Shown here: piece after piece, positions 1 through 8,891 of the stretch
Layout of the letters: the number at the start of each line of letters is the position of its first letter
Numbering within the stretch: the first letter of the stretch is position 1
Source of the DNA: CAZGXI01 sp964529715
GTDB taxonomy: Bacteria > Chloroflexota > Anaerolineae > Aggregatilineales > Ch27
Assembly (NCBI GenBank): GCA_964529715.1
Contig: CAZGXI010000010.1
Location: forward strand, 58,557 to 122,556
Direction of reading: 5' to 3'
Length of the DNA stretch: 64,000 nt
Made by a program: the position numbers and the translations under genes
Notes under the pieces: model-generated
What the model was told of the DNA's origin: nothing
Database searches by the model: none
Seen by the model: only the letters and a program-made list of their open reading frames with translations

Positions 1-1
1 T

Positions 2-244
2 CATGTTGCTGTCCGCTGGTCAGAGATGCACTTCCGCCTGTTGCTGGCTGCCGGGCTGAGTGTATTGCTGGGCACCCAAAGCATCCTCATCACCGGAGGC
101 GTACTGAAAGTCATCCCCCTGACCGGCGTTACCCTGCCCTTCGTCAGCTACGGCGGCAGTTCCCTGTTGATCAACTTCGCCGTCATCGGATTGTTCCTGC
201 TCTTGTCTGCGCCACCGCCCTCACCGGAGAAAACACCCTCATGA
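2..244 (+). CDS. FtsW/RodA/SpoVE-family protein, C-terminal end only
   Basis: The gene enters the window from the left, so only about 80 C-terminal residues are visible. They carry the family's late signature, a stretch around ITGGVLKVIPLTGVTLPF followed by VSYGGSSLL, and a last membrane helix. SEDS proteins of this family are membrane glycosyltransferases that polymerise lipid II into peptidoglycan, usually paired with a class B penicillin-binding protein. The stop codon overlaps the next start by 4 bp (ATGA), so it is translationally coupled to the PBP homologue, the usual SEDS-PBP arrangement. Whether it is FtsW (division) or RodA (elongation) cannot be decided from this fragment. Confidence 0.85.
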   Translation, partial: HVAVRWSEMHFRLLLAAGLSVLLGTQSILITGGVLKVIPLTGVTLPFVSYGGSSLLINFAVIGLFLLLSAPPPSPEKTPS

Positions 245-1674
245 GGGAACTTCGCCGCCTGAGTGCAGCCCTGCTCACTGCTTATGCGCTGGTCGCCTTT
301 GCCGCCTTTTATTGGAGCGTCGTCAGCGCAGATGCGCTGCGCCAGCGTGAAGACAATCCACGTCGGATCGAGGCAGAGGCCGCCATCTGGCGCGGCGAAA
401 TCTATGACCGGCGCGGCTTCCTGCTGGCAACGACCACCGTCACCTACGACGGACTGGCCCTGCGCCGCCTGTACCCCCACCCCGAAGTCGCGCCCGCCAC
501 CGGTTACTACAGCCGACGTTACGGGGTCAGCGGCATTGAAGCCGATTACGATGCGCTGTTGCGCGGTGCGGAAGGACCAACCCCCTTTGAGGAATGGCAG
601 CGCCAGGTTGTTCACCTGCCCACTGTCGGCGGAGACGTGCGCCTGACGCTAGACCTGGGCATTCAGGCAGCGGCAGCTAGGGCGCTCGGCGCGCACAGCG
701 GCGCAGTTGTGCTGGCAACCATCCCCGACGGCGCGATCCGGGCCATGGTCAGCGCGCCGATCTTCGACCCGAACACTCTGGATGAGAGTTGGGAAAAACT
801 GGTTACTGCGCCAGACGCACCACTGCTGAACCGGGCCACTCAGGGCGTCTATCAGCCGGGCGGATTGCTGCAAACGGTGCTCCTGGCAACAGCCCTCTCG
901 CGCCATGCCGAGGTTGATCTGCCGCTGCCGGGAGGGGCCGACCCCGTGACAGTCAATGGCCTGACCCTGACTTGTCTGCAAACACCCCCACCGGGCGACC
1001 TGACTCTGCGCGAAGCCTACGTCTACGGCTGTCCGGGGGCCTTCGCCCAAACGACGGCGCTGGTGGATGCCCAGGTTGTACAGGCAGCATTCTGGCGACT
1101 CGGCCTGCTGCTGCCCCCGACGCTCAATAGCTTGCAGACCGAGACCAGCGACTCGCCGCTGGCGCTGTCTATCCTGCCAGACGAGGCTGCCTTAACGGCT
1201 GCGCTGGTCGGCCAGGGTGCGCTGACGGTCACGCCGCTCCAGGCATTGGGGGTCATGGCGGCTATCGCCAATCAGGGCAATTTGCCGTCTTTTCGGCTCG
1301 TCGATGCGACCCGGCTGCCCGGCGAGGAGAATTGGTCGCCCGTCCGTCAGACCGGCCTGGCGCGCGCCGTCCTGACCCGGCAAACCGCCGAGCAGATACA
1401 GCTTGCCATGCAGACCGCCGCCGCCTCAGGAAATGCTGCCGCAGCACAGGCAGAGACGCGCTATCCCTTGCTAGGCCACACTGCCGCCGCCTTTTCTGGC
1501 CCGCAGGCTACGCCGCTGTACTGGTTCAGCGGGATGATCCGCTTCGACGATGGCAGTGCCGTTGTGGTCAACGTCGTGCTAGAAGACGCTGCCTCAGCCG
1601 ACGAAGCCGCCCGCGTGGGCGGCCAGACTCTTGACGCTGCTGCTCGCCTCTTCGCGCCATCGACGGCAGATTAG
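241..1674 (+). CDS. Class B penicillin-binding protein homologue with degenerate active site
   Basis: This 477-residue protein has one N-terminal membrane helix (about 10-30), the pedestal motif RGEIYDRRGFLLA (51-63) and a transpeptidase-like domain that keeps the late GQG...TVTPLQALG segment (324-337). All three catalytic motifs of the family are altered. SxxK is replaced by GLLQ at 208-211 (after YQPG), SxN by GCP at 263-265, and KTG by HTA at 413-415. The fold is therefore recognisable, but acylation by the catalytic serine should be impossible. It overlaps the SEDS gene upstream by 4 bp, so it may act as a non-catalytic partner or activator of that polymerase. The frame is intact and shows no other sign of decay. 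Confidence 0.85.
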   Translation: MRELRRLSAALLTAYALVAFAAFYWSVVSADALRQREDNPRRIEAEAAIWRGEIYDRRGFLLATTTVTYDGLALRRLYPHPEVAPATGYYSRRYGVSGIEADYDALLRGAEGPTPFEEWQRQVVHLPTVGGDVRLTLDLGIQAAAARALGAHSGAVVLATIPDGAIRAMVSAPIFDPNTLDESWEKLVTAPDAPLLNRATQGVYQPGGLLQTVLLATALSRHAEVDLPLPGGADPVTVNGLTLTCLQTPPPGDLTLREAYVYGCPGAFAQTTALVDAQVVQAAFWRLGLLLPPTLNSLQTETSDSPLALSILPDEAALTAALVGQGALTVTPLQALGVMAAIANQGNLPSFRLVDATRLPGEENWSPVRQTGLARAVLTRQTAEQIQLAMQTAAASGNAAAAQAETRYPLLGHTAAAFSGPQATPLYWFSGMIRFDDGSAVVVNVVLEDAASADEAARVGGQTLDAAARLFAPSTAD

Positions 1675-1690
1675 GCTTCCATCCCAAAGA

Positions 1691-1719
1691 CGGGAACGCG
1701 CCGTGACGGCGCGCTCCCG
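1691..1719. terminator. Hairpin between convergent genes
   Basis: A 13-bp stem (arms 1691-1703 and 1707-1719, one mismatch) with a 3-nt loop lies between the stops of two convergent genes. There is no clear T-tract, so it may be a weak bidirectional terminator or an mRNA end protector. Confidence 0.5.
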
Positions 1720-1737
1720 CACACTTTGTCCAGAAGA

Positions 1738-3105
1738 TCAGGATACCCCCGCGCCGACGATTTCGGCGGCTTGCTCACGTAGGTCAACCAGCCGCTGAGC
1801 CGTTGGCTGATCGCCGCGCGCCAGCAGGTCACGTACCAGCGCGTCCATCAGGTCGAGCAACCGGGGGCCAAAACCGGCGGCCTGCTCCTGAAGCATGGTC
1901 TGTGTCGCCTGGGGTGATTCCTGCGCCAGCAGGTCGCTGATAAAGCGCAATTCTGGCGGGGCATTTTCACGCACGACCCGCATCACGACGTCATAAACCT
2001 GCTTCAAGCGAGCCGAGGCAACCAGGTCCTGTTTTTGCTCGGCGGCCCGAATGTTGGCAGCCAGGATCGCCATAAAATTGTCGTCGATCAGCGGCAGGTT
2101 GCGCCGCACGGCTTCCTCGATGTCTGGGCTGTTGACAATCTCGCGCAGTACGTCGGCAGTTGCGTCCAGCATGGCCTGACGTTGTTGATCGATCAGCGCC
2201 GTCAGGTCCAACAGCCGGTCACGCAGCGCCTCCAACCTAGCCTTTTCACCATCACTGGCCCGGTTGAGCTGTTCGCTAAACTGCTGGAAAAAGGTATAGT
2301 CGAACAGCGGGCGTTCCAGACCTACCAATGCTTGCAAATGTGCATCATCTTCGGCGAAGCGCAGCACCAACCCCATAAAATCCTGCCGGGTGGCGTTTTC
2401 CCCCAGTCCTTCCAGCGCCATAAGCACGTCCTGGATAGCCTGCTCTTCTTGCTGAGACTGCCGAATGGCCGTCTGACCAGCAGTGGAACCCTGGATCATC
2501 CGGTCGCGCACCGCCAGAATGCGCCGGGCCACGTCTTGACGCCCATTCTGAAGCGCCGTCTCCGCTGCCGAAGTGATAATCTGGAACATCTCCAGGTCAA
2601 TCTGGCTATCATATTGCGCAATCAGGGCAGGTAGATCGTCTTCATCTGCCTGCAAGAACATTTCGATTAGGCGCATCTTGGCGCGCTGCTGCTCCAACAT
2701 CTCCGGCGTGATGCCATCTGCCTGCAACACCGCCTCGACCAACCCCTGCAACGTCAGCACTGGACGGGGGCGCAGCAGATAACCGCGCCGCTGCTCAGCC
2801 GGCAGGCTGCTCATCAGACGGTTCACCAGATCGCCGATCACGCGCTCCTGCTCGGCCTGTGGCAACCCTAATTCCATCGGCACATGCACCAGCAGCAGCT
2901 CTTTAGCAGGATCGTGGTAGAGCAGCGGCGCGCCGAGCACGCTGCGAAAGCCGCAATGTGGGCAGACAGCCAGATTGATCTGTCCAGACAGCAGGCGGGC
3001 TTTGGCTGCCGGGTCGCGCCCGACATCGACAATCCGGTCAATGTTCACCTGAAAAGGCTGTTTACAGTTAGGGCAAGCAATGCTCGTCCCGCCAGGCTGG
3101 ATCAT
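1738..3105 (-). CDS. CpXC-domain protein
   Basis: The 455-residue protein begins with a CpXC domain. Two zinc-ribbon-like cysteine pairs, CPNC (11-14) and CPHC (48-51), are followed by the typical LLYHDPAKELLLVHVP strand region. The remainder (about 100-455) is mostly helical and acidic, without a motif I recognise. The biochemical role of CpXC proteins is unknown; the cysteines suggest metal binding. The start overlaps the stop of the upstream histidine kinase by 4 bp, so the two are probably co-translated, and the protein could work in the same signalling pathway. Confidence 0.8.
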   Translation of the reverse strand: MIQPGGTSIACPNCKQPFQVNIDRIVDVGRDPAAKARLLSGQINLAVCPHCGFRSVLGAPLLYHDPAKELLLVHVPMELGLPQAEQERVIGDLVNRLMSSLPAEQRRGYLLRPRPVLTLQGLVEAVLQADGITPEMLEQQRAKMRLIEMFLQADEDDLPALIAQYDSQIDLEMFQIITSAAETALQNGRQDVARRILAVRDRMIQGSTAGQTAIRQSQQEEQAIQDVLMALEGLGENATRQDFMGLVLRFAEDDAHLQALVGLERPLFDYTFFQQFSEQLNRASDGEKARLEALRDRLLDLTALIDQQRQAMLDATADVLREIVNSPDIEEAVRRNLPLIDDNFMAILAANIRAAEQKQDLVASARLKQVYDVVMRVVRENAPPELRFISDLLAQESPQATQTMLQEQAAGFGPRLLDLMDALVRDLLARGDQPTAQRLVDLREQAAEIVGAGVS

Positions 3106-4727
3106 GAAGTACTCCGTTCTCTGGATCGATACACTTGTTGTTTGGGAAGGGTAAAGTAAAACGTCGAACCCTGGCCCGGCGTACTGGTCACGCCGATTTC
3201 ACCGCCGTGCGCCTCCACAATAGCGCGGGCGAGATACAGGCCCAGCCCGGTGCCTTTGGTCCGGCGAGCCAGCGCCCCGTCTACGCGGTAGAAACGCTCG
3301 AAGATGCGATCCCATTCGTCTTTGGGCAGGCCGACGCCCTGATCCTGTACGGTGACGCGCACGACATCGGGCAGCGTTTCCCCGCCGATGCGTACCATGC
3401 CGCCGTTGGGCGAATACTTGATGGCGTTGTCCAGCAGGTTGTCGATCACCTGACGCAGCCGTTCCTCATCGCCGGGCACAAGCGGGAAATCAGACGGGAA
3501 ATCAAGCTCAAACTGGTGGCGGCTGGCCTGCGTACTGAAGCGCGCCACAGACCGTTCCACCAGTTCGGGAATCGAGACCTCGCCCAACTTCAGGCGCATC
3601 CCCTCTGCCTGAAGTTTAGAGGCCGCCAGTAAATCCTCAATCAAGGCTGCCAGACGGTCGGCTTCTTCCTCGATTACGGCCAGGCTTTGCTGCACCACTG
3701 CCGGGTCCCACTGGGCATCCTCGCGCCGCAGCGTTCCAGCATAGCCCTTGATCAACGCGACGGGCGTTTTGAGTTCATGTGAAACGACGGAGATAAAGGT
3801 GGATTTCATCTCCTGGGCTTCACGGAAATGTGTGATGTCGCGCACATTGACGATGACATTGAGCAACCGATTGTTCTCGTCCAACAAGGGGGCATAGGTA
3901 ATACCGACACTGATCTGTGTGCCGTCTGGACGGGCGAGGTCGCCTTCCACGTAAAGTGTATCCACCGGACTGCCTTCGCGCGGCGACGGCCAACCGGACC
4001 GCATCGCTTCGGCCAGATCTACGCCTTGCGGGCGGCTGGCCCAGACGATAATGGCGTCGTAGGGCTGACCGATCACTTGGTCGGCTGACCAACCGCTGAT
4101 ACGGCTCATGGCCTTATTGAACCGCTGAATGATCCGGTTGGCATCCAGGATCATCACCCCGTCAGCACTGTGATCCAGGATGCTTGCCAGACGCTTACGC
4201 TCCCGATTGACCGCCGCATACAACCGGGCGTTATGCACCGCAATCGCGGCCTGATCGGCAAAACTTTGCAGGATCAACCGGTCATTGGGCGTGGTCGCGC
4301 CGGTAAAGGTGCGGAAGACATAGATCATCCCGATGAATTCTTGCGCCAGGTACATCGGCAAGACGACCGCCTGGCGCAGCGGCAAATTTAACGCACGCGC
4401 TACCTGCGCCAGCTTGCGATCAAAATCGGGAACGTAAAAACCCTCCGCAGAAACGTTGGCCTGCCCGGTCAGCAGCGGCTCAAAAACGCCTACACGCTCG
4501 GCATCCACGCCGATCAGCGCCCGCGCCCGCAGCGTTTGCTGATCGTCCTCCCGCAAGGCAATCAGCCCAACCTCGCCCGACAGCATGACGACCGACGCCT
4601 GCAAAACCAGGCGCAACACTTCGCCCAGGTCAAGCTGGGCGGTCATGGCGCGAGTAATTTCCAGCAGATAATCCCGCTGGCGGACGCGGAAATCGGGTAA
4701 CAGCAACATGATAGCCGATTGTAACAC
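3102..4727 (-). CDS. Sensor histidine kinase (GAF-PAS-HisKA-HATPase)
   Basis: A 541-residue cytoplasmic kinase with no membrane segment. A GAF domain (about 25-170) is followed by a PAS domain (about 178-300) and the dimerisation/phosphoacceptor helix with VSHELKTP, phospho-His at 317. The ATPase domain has its N box around DNLLDNAIKYSPNGG (Asn 434), G1 DQGVGL (462-467), F box FERFYR and G2 GTGLGL (492-497), so it looks catalytically complete. No response regulator gene is adjacent, making it an orphan kinase here. The start is a GTG at 4727; an ATG at 4709 would shorten it by six residues, and neither has a strong ribosome-binding site. It lies between a ROK kinase and the CpXC gene on the same strand. 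Confidence 0.9.
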   Translation of the reverse strand: MLQSAIMLLLPDFRVRQRDYLLEITRAMTAQLDLGEVLRLVLQASVVMLSGEVGLIALREDDQQTLRARALIGVDAERVGVFEPLLTGQANVSAEGFYVPDFDRKLAQVARALNLPLRQAVVLPMYLAQEFIGMIYVFRTFTGATTPNDRLILQSFADQAAIAVHNARLYAAVNRERKRLASILDHSADGVMILDANRIIQRFNKAMSRISGWSADQVIGQPYDAIIVWASRPQGVDLAEAMRSGWPSPREGSPVDTLYVEGDLARPDGTQISVGITYAPLLDENNRLLNVIVNVRDITHFREAQEMKSTFISVVSHELKTPVALIKGYAGTLRREDAQWDPAVVQQSLAVIEEEADRLAALIEDLLAASKLQAEGMRLKLGEVSIPELVERSVARFSTQASRHQFELDFPSDFPLVPGDEERLRQVIDNLLDNAIKYSPNGGMVRIGGETLPDVVRVTVQDQGVGLPKDEWDRIFERFYRVDGALARRTKGTGLGLYLARAIVEAHGGEIGVTSTPGQGSTFYFTLPKQQVYRSRERSTS

Positions 4728-4798
4728 GCACCGGGATCGGATGTAAGGGCCAGGGTGCGTTCTATCGTGGTTCTAATGCATCAAATCAAACGGGCAGC

Positions 4799-5767
4799 TC
4801 AATCGCTGCCGGAGGCTGCTTCTTCGAGCCGCCGGAGGGCCAGCGTGGCTGCGCCGATGATCGCCACGTCGTCACCCAGCGCCGCTAACACAATCGGGGT
4901 ATGTTCCCAGTAGGCCGGGGCCAACGCATGTTGCCGGATGGCTTCACGCATCGGGTCGAAGAGCAGGTCGCCCAGGGTACTCACCCCGCCGCCGATCACG
5001 AAAATCGTGGGGTTAAAGAGGTGCATCAGGCTGGTGATACCATAGCCGATCAGCCGCCCGGTGTGGCGCACCACGTCCAGCGCCAGCGCATCGCCAGCCA
5101 GCGCGGCATCGCCTACTGTCTTGCCGGTAACGGCGCTCAGGTCGCCACCGACCATCTCGGTAATGCGCGACGACTCCCCAGCTTGAATGCGCGCCACCGC
5201 CCGCCGGGCCATCGCCGGACCGGCGGCCTCTTTTTCTAGCGACGAGGCGCGATCCCCTTCGACGACCATAATCATATGCCCGACTTCAGCGCCAATCCCC
5301 GTTGCCCCTTCAAACAACCGCCCGTCAATCACGATGCCGCCGCCAATACCGGTGCTGATGGTCAGGTAGATGGCGTTCTTGTGGCCCTGTGCAGCTCCCT
5401 GATATACTTCGGCCAACGCGGCCACATTGGCGTCGTTGCCTAAAAAGGTCGGCAGGTGAAAACGCTCCTGGACGATGCGGCGCAGCGGCACGTTGTACCA
5501 GCCGGGCAGGTTCGGCGGCGCCACCACTGTGCCGAGAATGGGGTCCACCGGTCCCGGCGCTGAAAAGCCAATCGCCCGCGCGGGTGGCTCACCTTCGCTG
5601 GGCACGACCGACGCGATTAGGTCCAGCAGGCGTGGAATGACCACATCCGGTCCCTCGTGCGCCAGGGTCGGTGCTTCGACCCGCTCTAACAGATGTCCCT
5701 GCCCATCCAACAGAGCAGCACGCATCCGTGTGCCACCCAGGTCCACCCCCACGATCCGGGATTGCAT
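4799..5767 (-). CDS. ROK family sugar kinase (glucokinase-like)
   Basis: A 322-residue ROK protein with phosphate-1 motif DLGGTRMR (9-16), the catalytic-Asp motif GNDANVAA, STGIGGGIVI and the substrate motif GAEVGHM. ROK sugar kinases phosphorylate hexoses using ATP. The cysteine-rich zinc motif that normally follows the GH segment (CGxxGCxE type) is absent: the equivalent stretch reads VVEGDRASSLEKEAAG. There is no N-terminal helix-turn-helix, so it is a kinase rather than a ROK repressor. A good ribosome-binding site (AGGAAGG, about 9 nt upstream) supports the ATG at 5767. It is probably the first gene of an operon with the histidine kinase and CpXC genes. Confidence 0.85.
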   Translation of the reverse strand: MQSRIVGVDLGGTRMRAALLDGQGHLLERVEAPTLAHEGPDVVIPRLLDLIASVVPSEGEPPARAIGFSAPGPVDPILGTVVAPPNLPGWYNVPLRRIVQERFHLPTFLGNDANVAALAEVYQGAAQGHKNAIYLTISTGIGGGIVIDGRLFEGATGIGAEVGHMIMVVEGDRASSLEKEAAGPAMARRAVARIQAGESSRITEMVGGDLSAVTGKTVGDAALAGDALALDVVRHTGRLIGYGITSLMHLFNPTIFVIGGGVSTLGDLLFDPMREAIRQHALAPAYWEHTPIVLAALGDDVAIIGAATLALRRLEEAASGSD

Positions 5768-5844
5768 CGTTTGTATCCTTCCTGTCGTATGAGATCACAG
5801 CCAGCAACCTGCGCCCTGGCCGGGCTTAAAAATTCCCACAGCGG

Positions 5845-5872
5845 TTGTGAGTCGAAAACGGCGTGTTAGAAT
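5845..5872 (+). promoter_or_regulatory. Candidate mutS promoter
   Basis: TTGTGA (5845-5850) and TAGAAT (5867-5872), separated by 16 bp, resemble a sigma-70-type promoter. Transcription would start near 5879, about 57 nt before the mutS ATG. Confidence 0.5.
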
Positions 5873-5935
5873 ACGGGGTCGATATTGTAGCGCGTGTTGA
5901 CAGCCCTGCCCATGTCGTGACGTTCTGATTATCCT

Positions 5936-8539
5936 ATGACCAAAACCACCCCGCTCCGCCAGCAATACCTGGATATAAAGCGCCAGTTCCCCAATGCAAT
6001 TGTCCTCTTCCGCCTGGGTGACTTCTACGAGACGTTCGACGCCGACGCGGAGATCGCCGCCCGCGAACTGGATTTGGTGCTCACCAGCCGTCCGGTCGCC
6101 AAAAACCAGCGCGTGCCAATGGCAGGCATTCCTCATCATGCCGCCGAGAGCTATATCGCCCGCCTGATCGACCGGGGTTACCATGTGGCGGTTTGCGACC
6201 AATTGGGCGATCTGCCGGTTGAAGGGCTGGTCCCACGCAAGGTGACGCGCGTGATCACGCCGGGGACGGTGGTCGAACCGGGGCTGCTGGCGGAACGTCA
6301 GAATAACTACCTGATGGCCGTCTTTCCCGAACGCGAGCGGGACGGCGACTGGCAGCGCGCGGGTCTGGCTTACGTGGACATCACAACCGGCGAATTCGCG
6401 GCCACCCAAATCGACGGCGAGCAGACACCTGTCGCAGTCATGGAGGAGATGGCCCGCCTCTCGCCACGCGAAGTGCTCTTTCCGCAGAGTTGGGCCGAGC
6501 GCGGGATCACCCTGCCCCCCGGCGCATACCTGACCCCCCTGGCCGACTGGCACTATGAAACTGGCAACGCACGGCAAAGCCTGCTCGATCACTTCGGTGT
6601 GCGCGACCTGGCCGGCTTTGATCTGGACGGCAGGCCGCTGGCGATCAACGCTGCGGGGGCAATCCTGCGCTACCTGCAAGATACCCAACGCAACGCCCTG
6701 GTCCAGCTTACTAACTTGCGCACCTACTCCACTGCCGGCTACATGGTGCTAGACCGCGCCACGCGCCGCAACCTGGAACTGACCGAGACGATCCGCACCG
6801 GACAGGTACAGGGCAGCCTGCTCGGCGTGCTGGATCGTACTGTGACGGCGATGGGCGCACGCCTGCTGCGCCGCTGGATCAACCAGCCGCTGTTGGACCT
6901 GACCTGCCTGAACGCCCGGCTCGACACGGTGGGCGCCTTGCATCACCATGCCACCATCCGGGCCGAAGCCACCGCCGCGCTGCGCCGCGTGGCCGACCTG
7001 GAACGTCTGACAAACCGCGTGATCACAGGCATCGCCGGCCCGCGTGAACTGCTTGCCCTGCGTGACAGCCTGGAAACCGTCCCGGCACTGCAAAGCCTGA
7101 TCGCCGGGCTGGGGCCGCTGAAGGCCCTCTACGACCAACTTTCGCCCTGTGAGGACGTGACGGACCTGATCAACCGCGCCATTGCCGACGACCCGCCCGC
7201 CACATTGAACAACATCGGCGTCATCCGGCCTGGCTATTCGCCTGAATTGGACGGTGTTTACGCCAGCAGCCGGGACGCCAGGGAATGGGTCGCCAGGCTG
7301 GAGCCGCTGGAACGTCAGCGCACAGGCATCAAAAGCCTCAAGGTGGGTTTCAACAAGGTCTTCGGCTATTACATCGAGGTCAGCAAGGCCAATGCCGAGC
7401 GCATCCCACCGGACTACATCCGTAAGCAGACACTAGTCAACGCCGAGCGGTACATCACGCCCGAACTCAAGGAATACGAGTCGCTCATCCTCAACGCTGA
7501 GGACCACATCCGCGAGATCGAGGGGCGGCTGTTCACCGAAGTTTTGCAAACTGTCGCCGCCGCCGGGGAACGTCTACTGCGCACGGCGCGTGCTCTGGCT
7601 CATCTGGATGTGTTCGTGGCACTGGCCGAGGTCGCCGCGCGCGAGCAGTACGTCCGCCCAACGCTTACCCAGGAAGACGTGCTGATTATCCGCCAGGGCC
7701 GCCATCCGGTGGTGGAAAAACTGCTCAAAGACGAACGCTACACGCCGAACGATGTCGCCTTTGATCAGGATCAACGCCTGCTGATCATCACCGGGCCGAA
7801 TATGTCCGGCAAGAGCACCTACATCCGCCAGGTGGCACTGATCACCCTGATGGCGCAGATCGGCAGCTTCGTCCCGGCGGAAGAGGCCACTATCGGGTTG
7901 GTGGACCGGATCTTCACCCGCATTGGCGCCCAAGACGAAATTCATGCCGGGCAAAGCACCTTTATGGTGGAAATGGTGGAGACAGCGCGCATCCTCTCCG
8001 GCGGCACGGCGCGTAGCCTAGTCATTTTGGACGAGGTAGGGCGCGGCACAAGCACCTACGACGGCATGGCGATTGCCCGCGCGGTGGTGGAATATCTCCA
8101 CAACAGCCCACGCCTGGGCTGCAAGACGCTCTTCGCTACCCACTATCACGAGTTGATTGAACTGGCGAATATCCTGCCGCGCGTGCGCAATTACAATGTG
8201 GCAGTAGCGGAGGAGGGCGACCAGGTAATCTTTTTGCACAAGGTCGTGCCCGGCGGCGCGAACCGCTCCTATGGCATTCATGTGGCCCAGTTGGCCGGCA
8301 TTCCGAAGGCGGTGATCAACCGCGCCAACGAGATTTTGCAGGAATTGGAAGAGACCGGAAGCGACTTTTCACTCAAGCGCAAAGCGCCCGAACCGCCAGG
8401 GCCGGTGCAGCTTGCCATGTTCCCCACGCAGCCGCACCCAGTCATCGAAGAACTGCGTAAACTGGCGGTGGATGAACTCTCGCCGCTGGACGCCATCACA
8501 AAGCTATATGAACTCAAGCGATTGTCGCAAGAAGCGTAA
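5936..8539 (+). CDS. mutS: DNA mismatch repair protein MutS
   Basis: At 867 residues this is full length for MutS. The mismatch-contacting Phe-x-Glu motif is present in GDFYETF near residue 35. The ATPase domain shows Walker A GPNMSGKST near 621-629, Walker B/signature elements in VILDEVGRGTSTYDG and the switch histidine region FATHYHEL. The family recognises mispaired bases and starts methyl-independent or methyl-directed excision with MutL. No mutL lies beside it. The start ATG at 5936 is followed by the conserved TPLRQQYLDIK, the usual N-terminus. Confidence 0.97.
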   Translation: MTKTTPLRQQYLDIKRQFPNAIVLFRLGDFYETFDADAEIAARELDLVLTSRPVAKNQRVPMAGIPHHAAESYIARLIDRGYHVAVCDQLGDLPVEGLVPRKVTRVITPGTVVEPGLLAERQNNYLMAVFPERERDGDWQRAGLAYVDITTGEFAATQIDGEQTPVAVMEEMARLSPREVLFPQSWAERGITLPPGAYLTPLADWHYETGNARQSLLDHFGVRDLAGFDLDGRPLAINAAGAILRYLQDTQRNALVQLTNLRTYSTAGYMVLDRATRRNLELTETIRTGQVQGSLLGVLDRTVTAMGARLLRRWINQPLLDLTCLNARLDTVGALHHHATIRAEATAALRRVADLERLTNRVITGIAGPRELLALRDSLETVPALQSLIAGLGPLKALYDQLSPCEDVTDLINRAIADDPPATLNNIGVIRPGYSPELDGVYASSRDAREWVARLEPLERQRTGIKSLKVGFNKVFGYYIEVSKANAERIPPDYIRKQTLVNAERYITPELKEYESLILNAEDHIREIEGRLFTEVLQTVAAAGERLLRTARALAHLDVFVALAEVAAREQYVRPTLTQEDVLIIRQGRHPVVEKLLKDERYTPNDVAFDQDQRLLIITGPNMSGKSTYIRQVALITLMAQIGSFVPAEEATIGLVDRIFTRIGAQDEIHAGQSTFMVEMVETARILSGGTARSLVILDEVGRGTSTYDGMAIARAVVEYLHNSPRLGCKTLFATHYHELIELANILPRVRNYNVAVAEEGDQVIFLHKVVPGGANRSYGIHVAQLAGIPKAVINRANEILQELEETGSDFSLKRKAPEPPGPVQLAMFPTQPHPVIEELRKLAVDELSPLDAITKLYELKRLSQEA

Positions 8540-8584
8540 TGTAGTGGGCGGCGAACCAGCTCTACCGCCCCAGAAAGGACTGCC

Positions 8585-8887
8585 ATGCCTGCCTACGATT
8601 ACACCTGCCAGGACTGCGGCGTGACCTTCGAGGTCCGCCTATCGTTCGCCGAGGTCGATCAGGCCCGGCCTGTCTGCCCCCAGTGCAACAGCGAAAATAT
8701 CCGGCGTTTGATCAGCCGGGTACATCTGGTCGCCACCAAGGGAGGCAGCGGAAACGGCTTCCGCCTGACACGCGAGCATGTCGAGACCGCTGTCGGCCTG
8801 AGCGGGCTAAACCAGGGACACGAACACAGTCATGGCGGAAGCTGCGGCGGGTGCAGCGGCGGCAACTGTAGCGCCTGCGGACACTGA
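8585..8887 (+). CDS. FmdB-family zinc-ribbon protein
   Basis: A 100-residue protein starting MPAYDYTCQDCG, the hallmark of the FmdB/CxxC_CXXC_SSSS family, with cysteine pairs 8/11 and 31/34 forming a zinc ribbon. The C-terminal third is an unusual Gly/Cys/His-rich tail (GGSCGGCSGGNCSACGH) that could bind additional metal. A ribosome-binding site AGAAAGGA lies about 5 nt before the ATG. It follows mutS by 45 bp and is probably co-transcribed. Function in most bacteria is unassigned; a regulatory or metal-related role is only a guess. Confidence 0.85.
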   Translation: MPAYDYTCQDCGVTFEVRLSFAEVDQARPVCPQCNSENIRRLISRVHLVATKGGSGNGFRLTREHVETAVGLSGLNQGHEHSHGGSCGGCSGGNCSACGH

Positions 8888-8891
8888 CCCT

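Noticed and set aside
241..1674. Interpretation of the PBP homologue as a pseudogene
   Set aside because: The frame is intact, codon use is normal, it is coupled to the SEDS gene, and structural motifs outside the active site are preserved.
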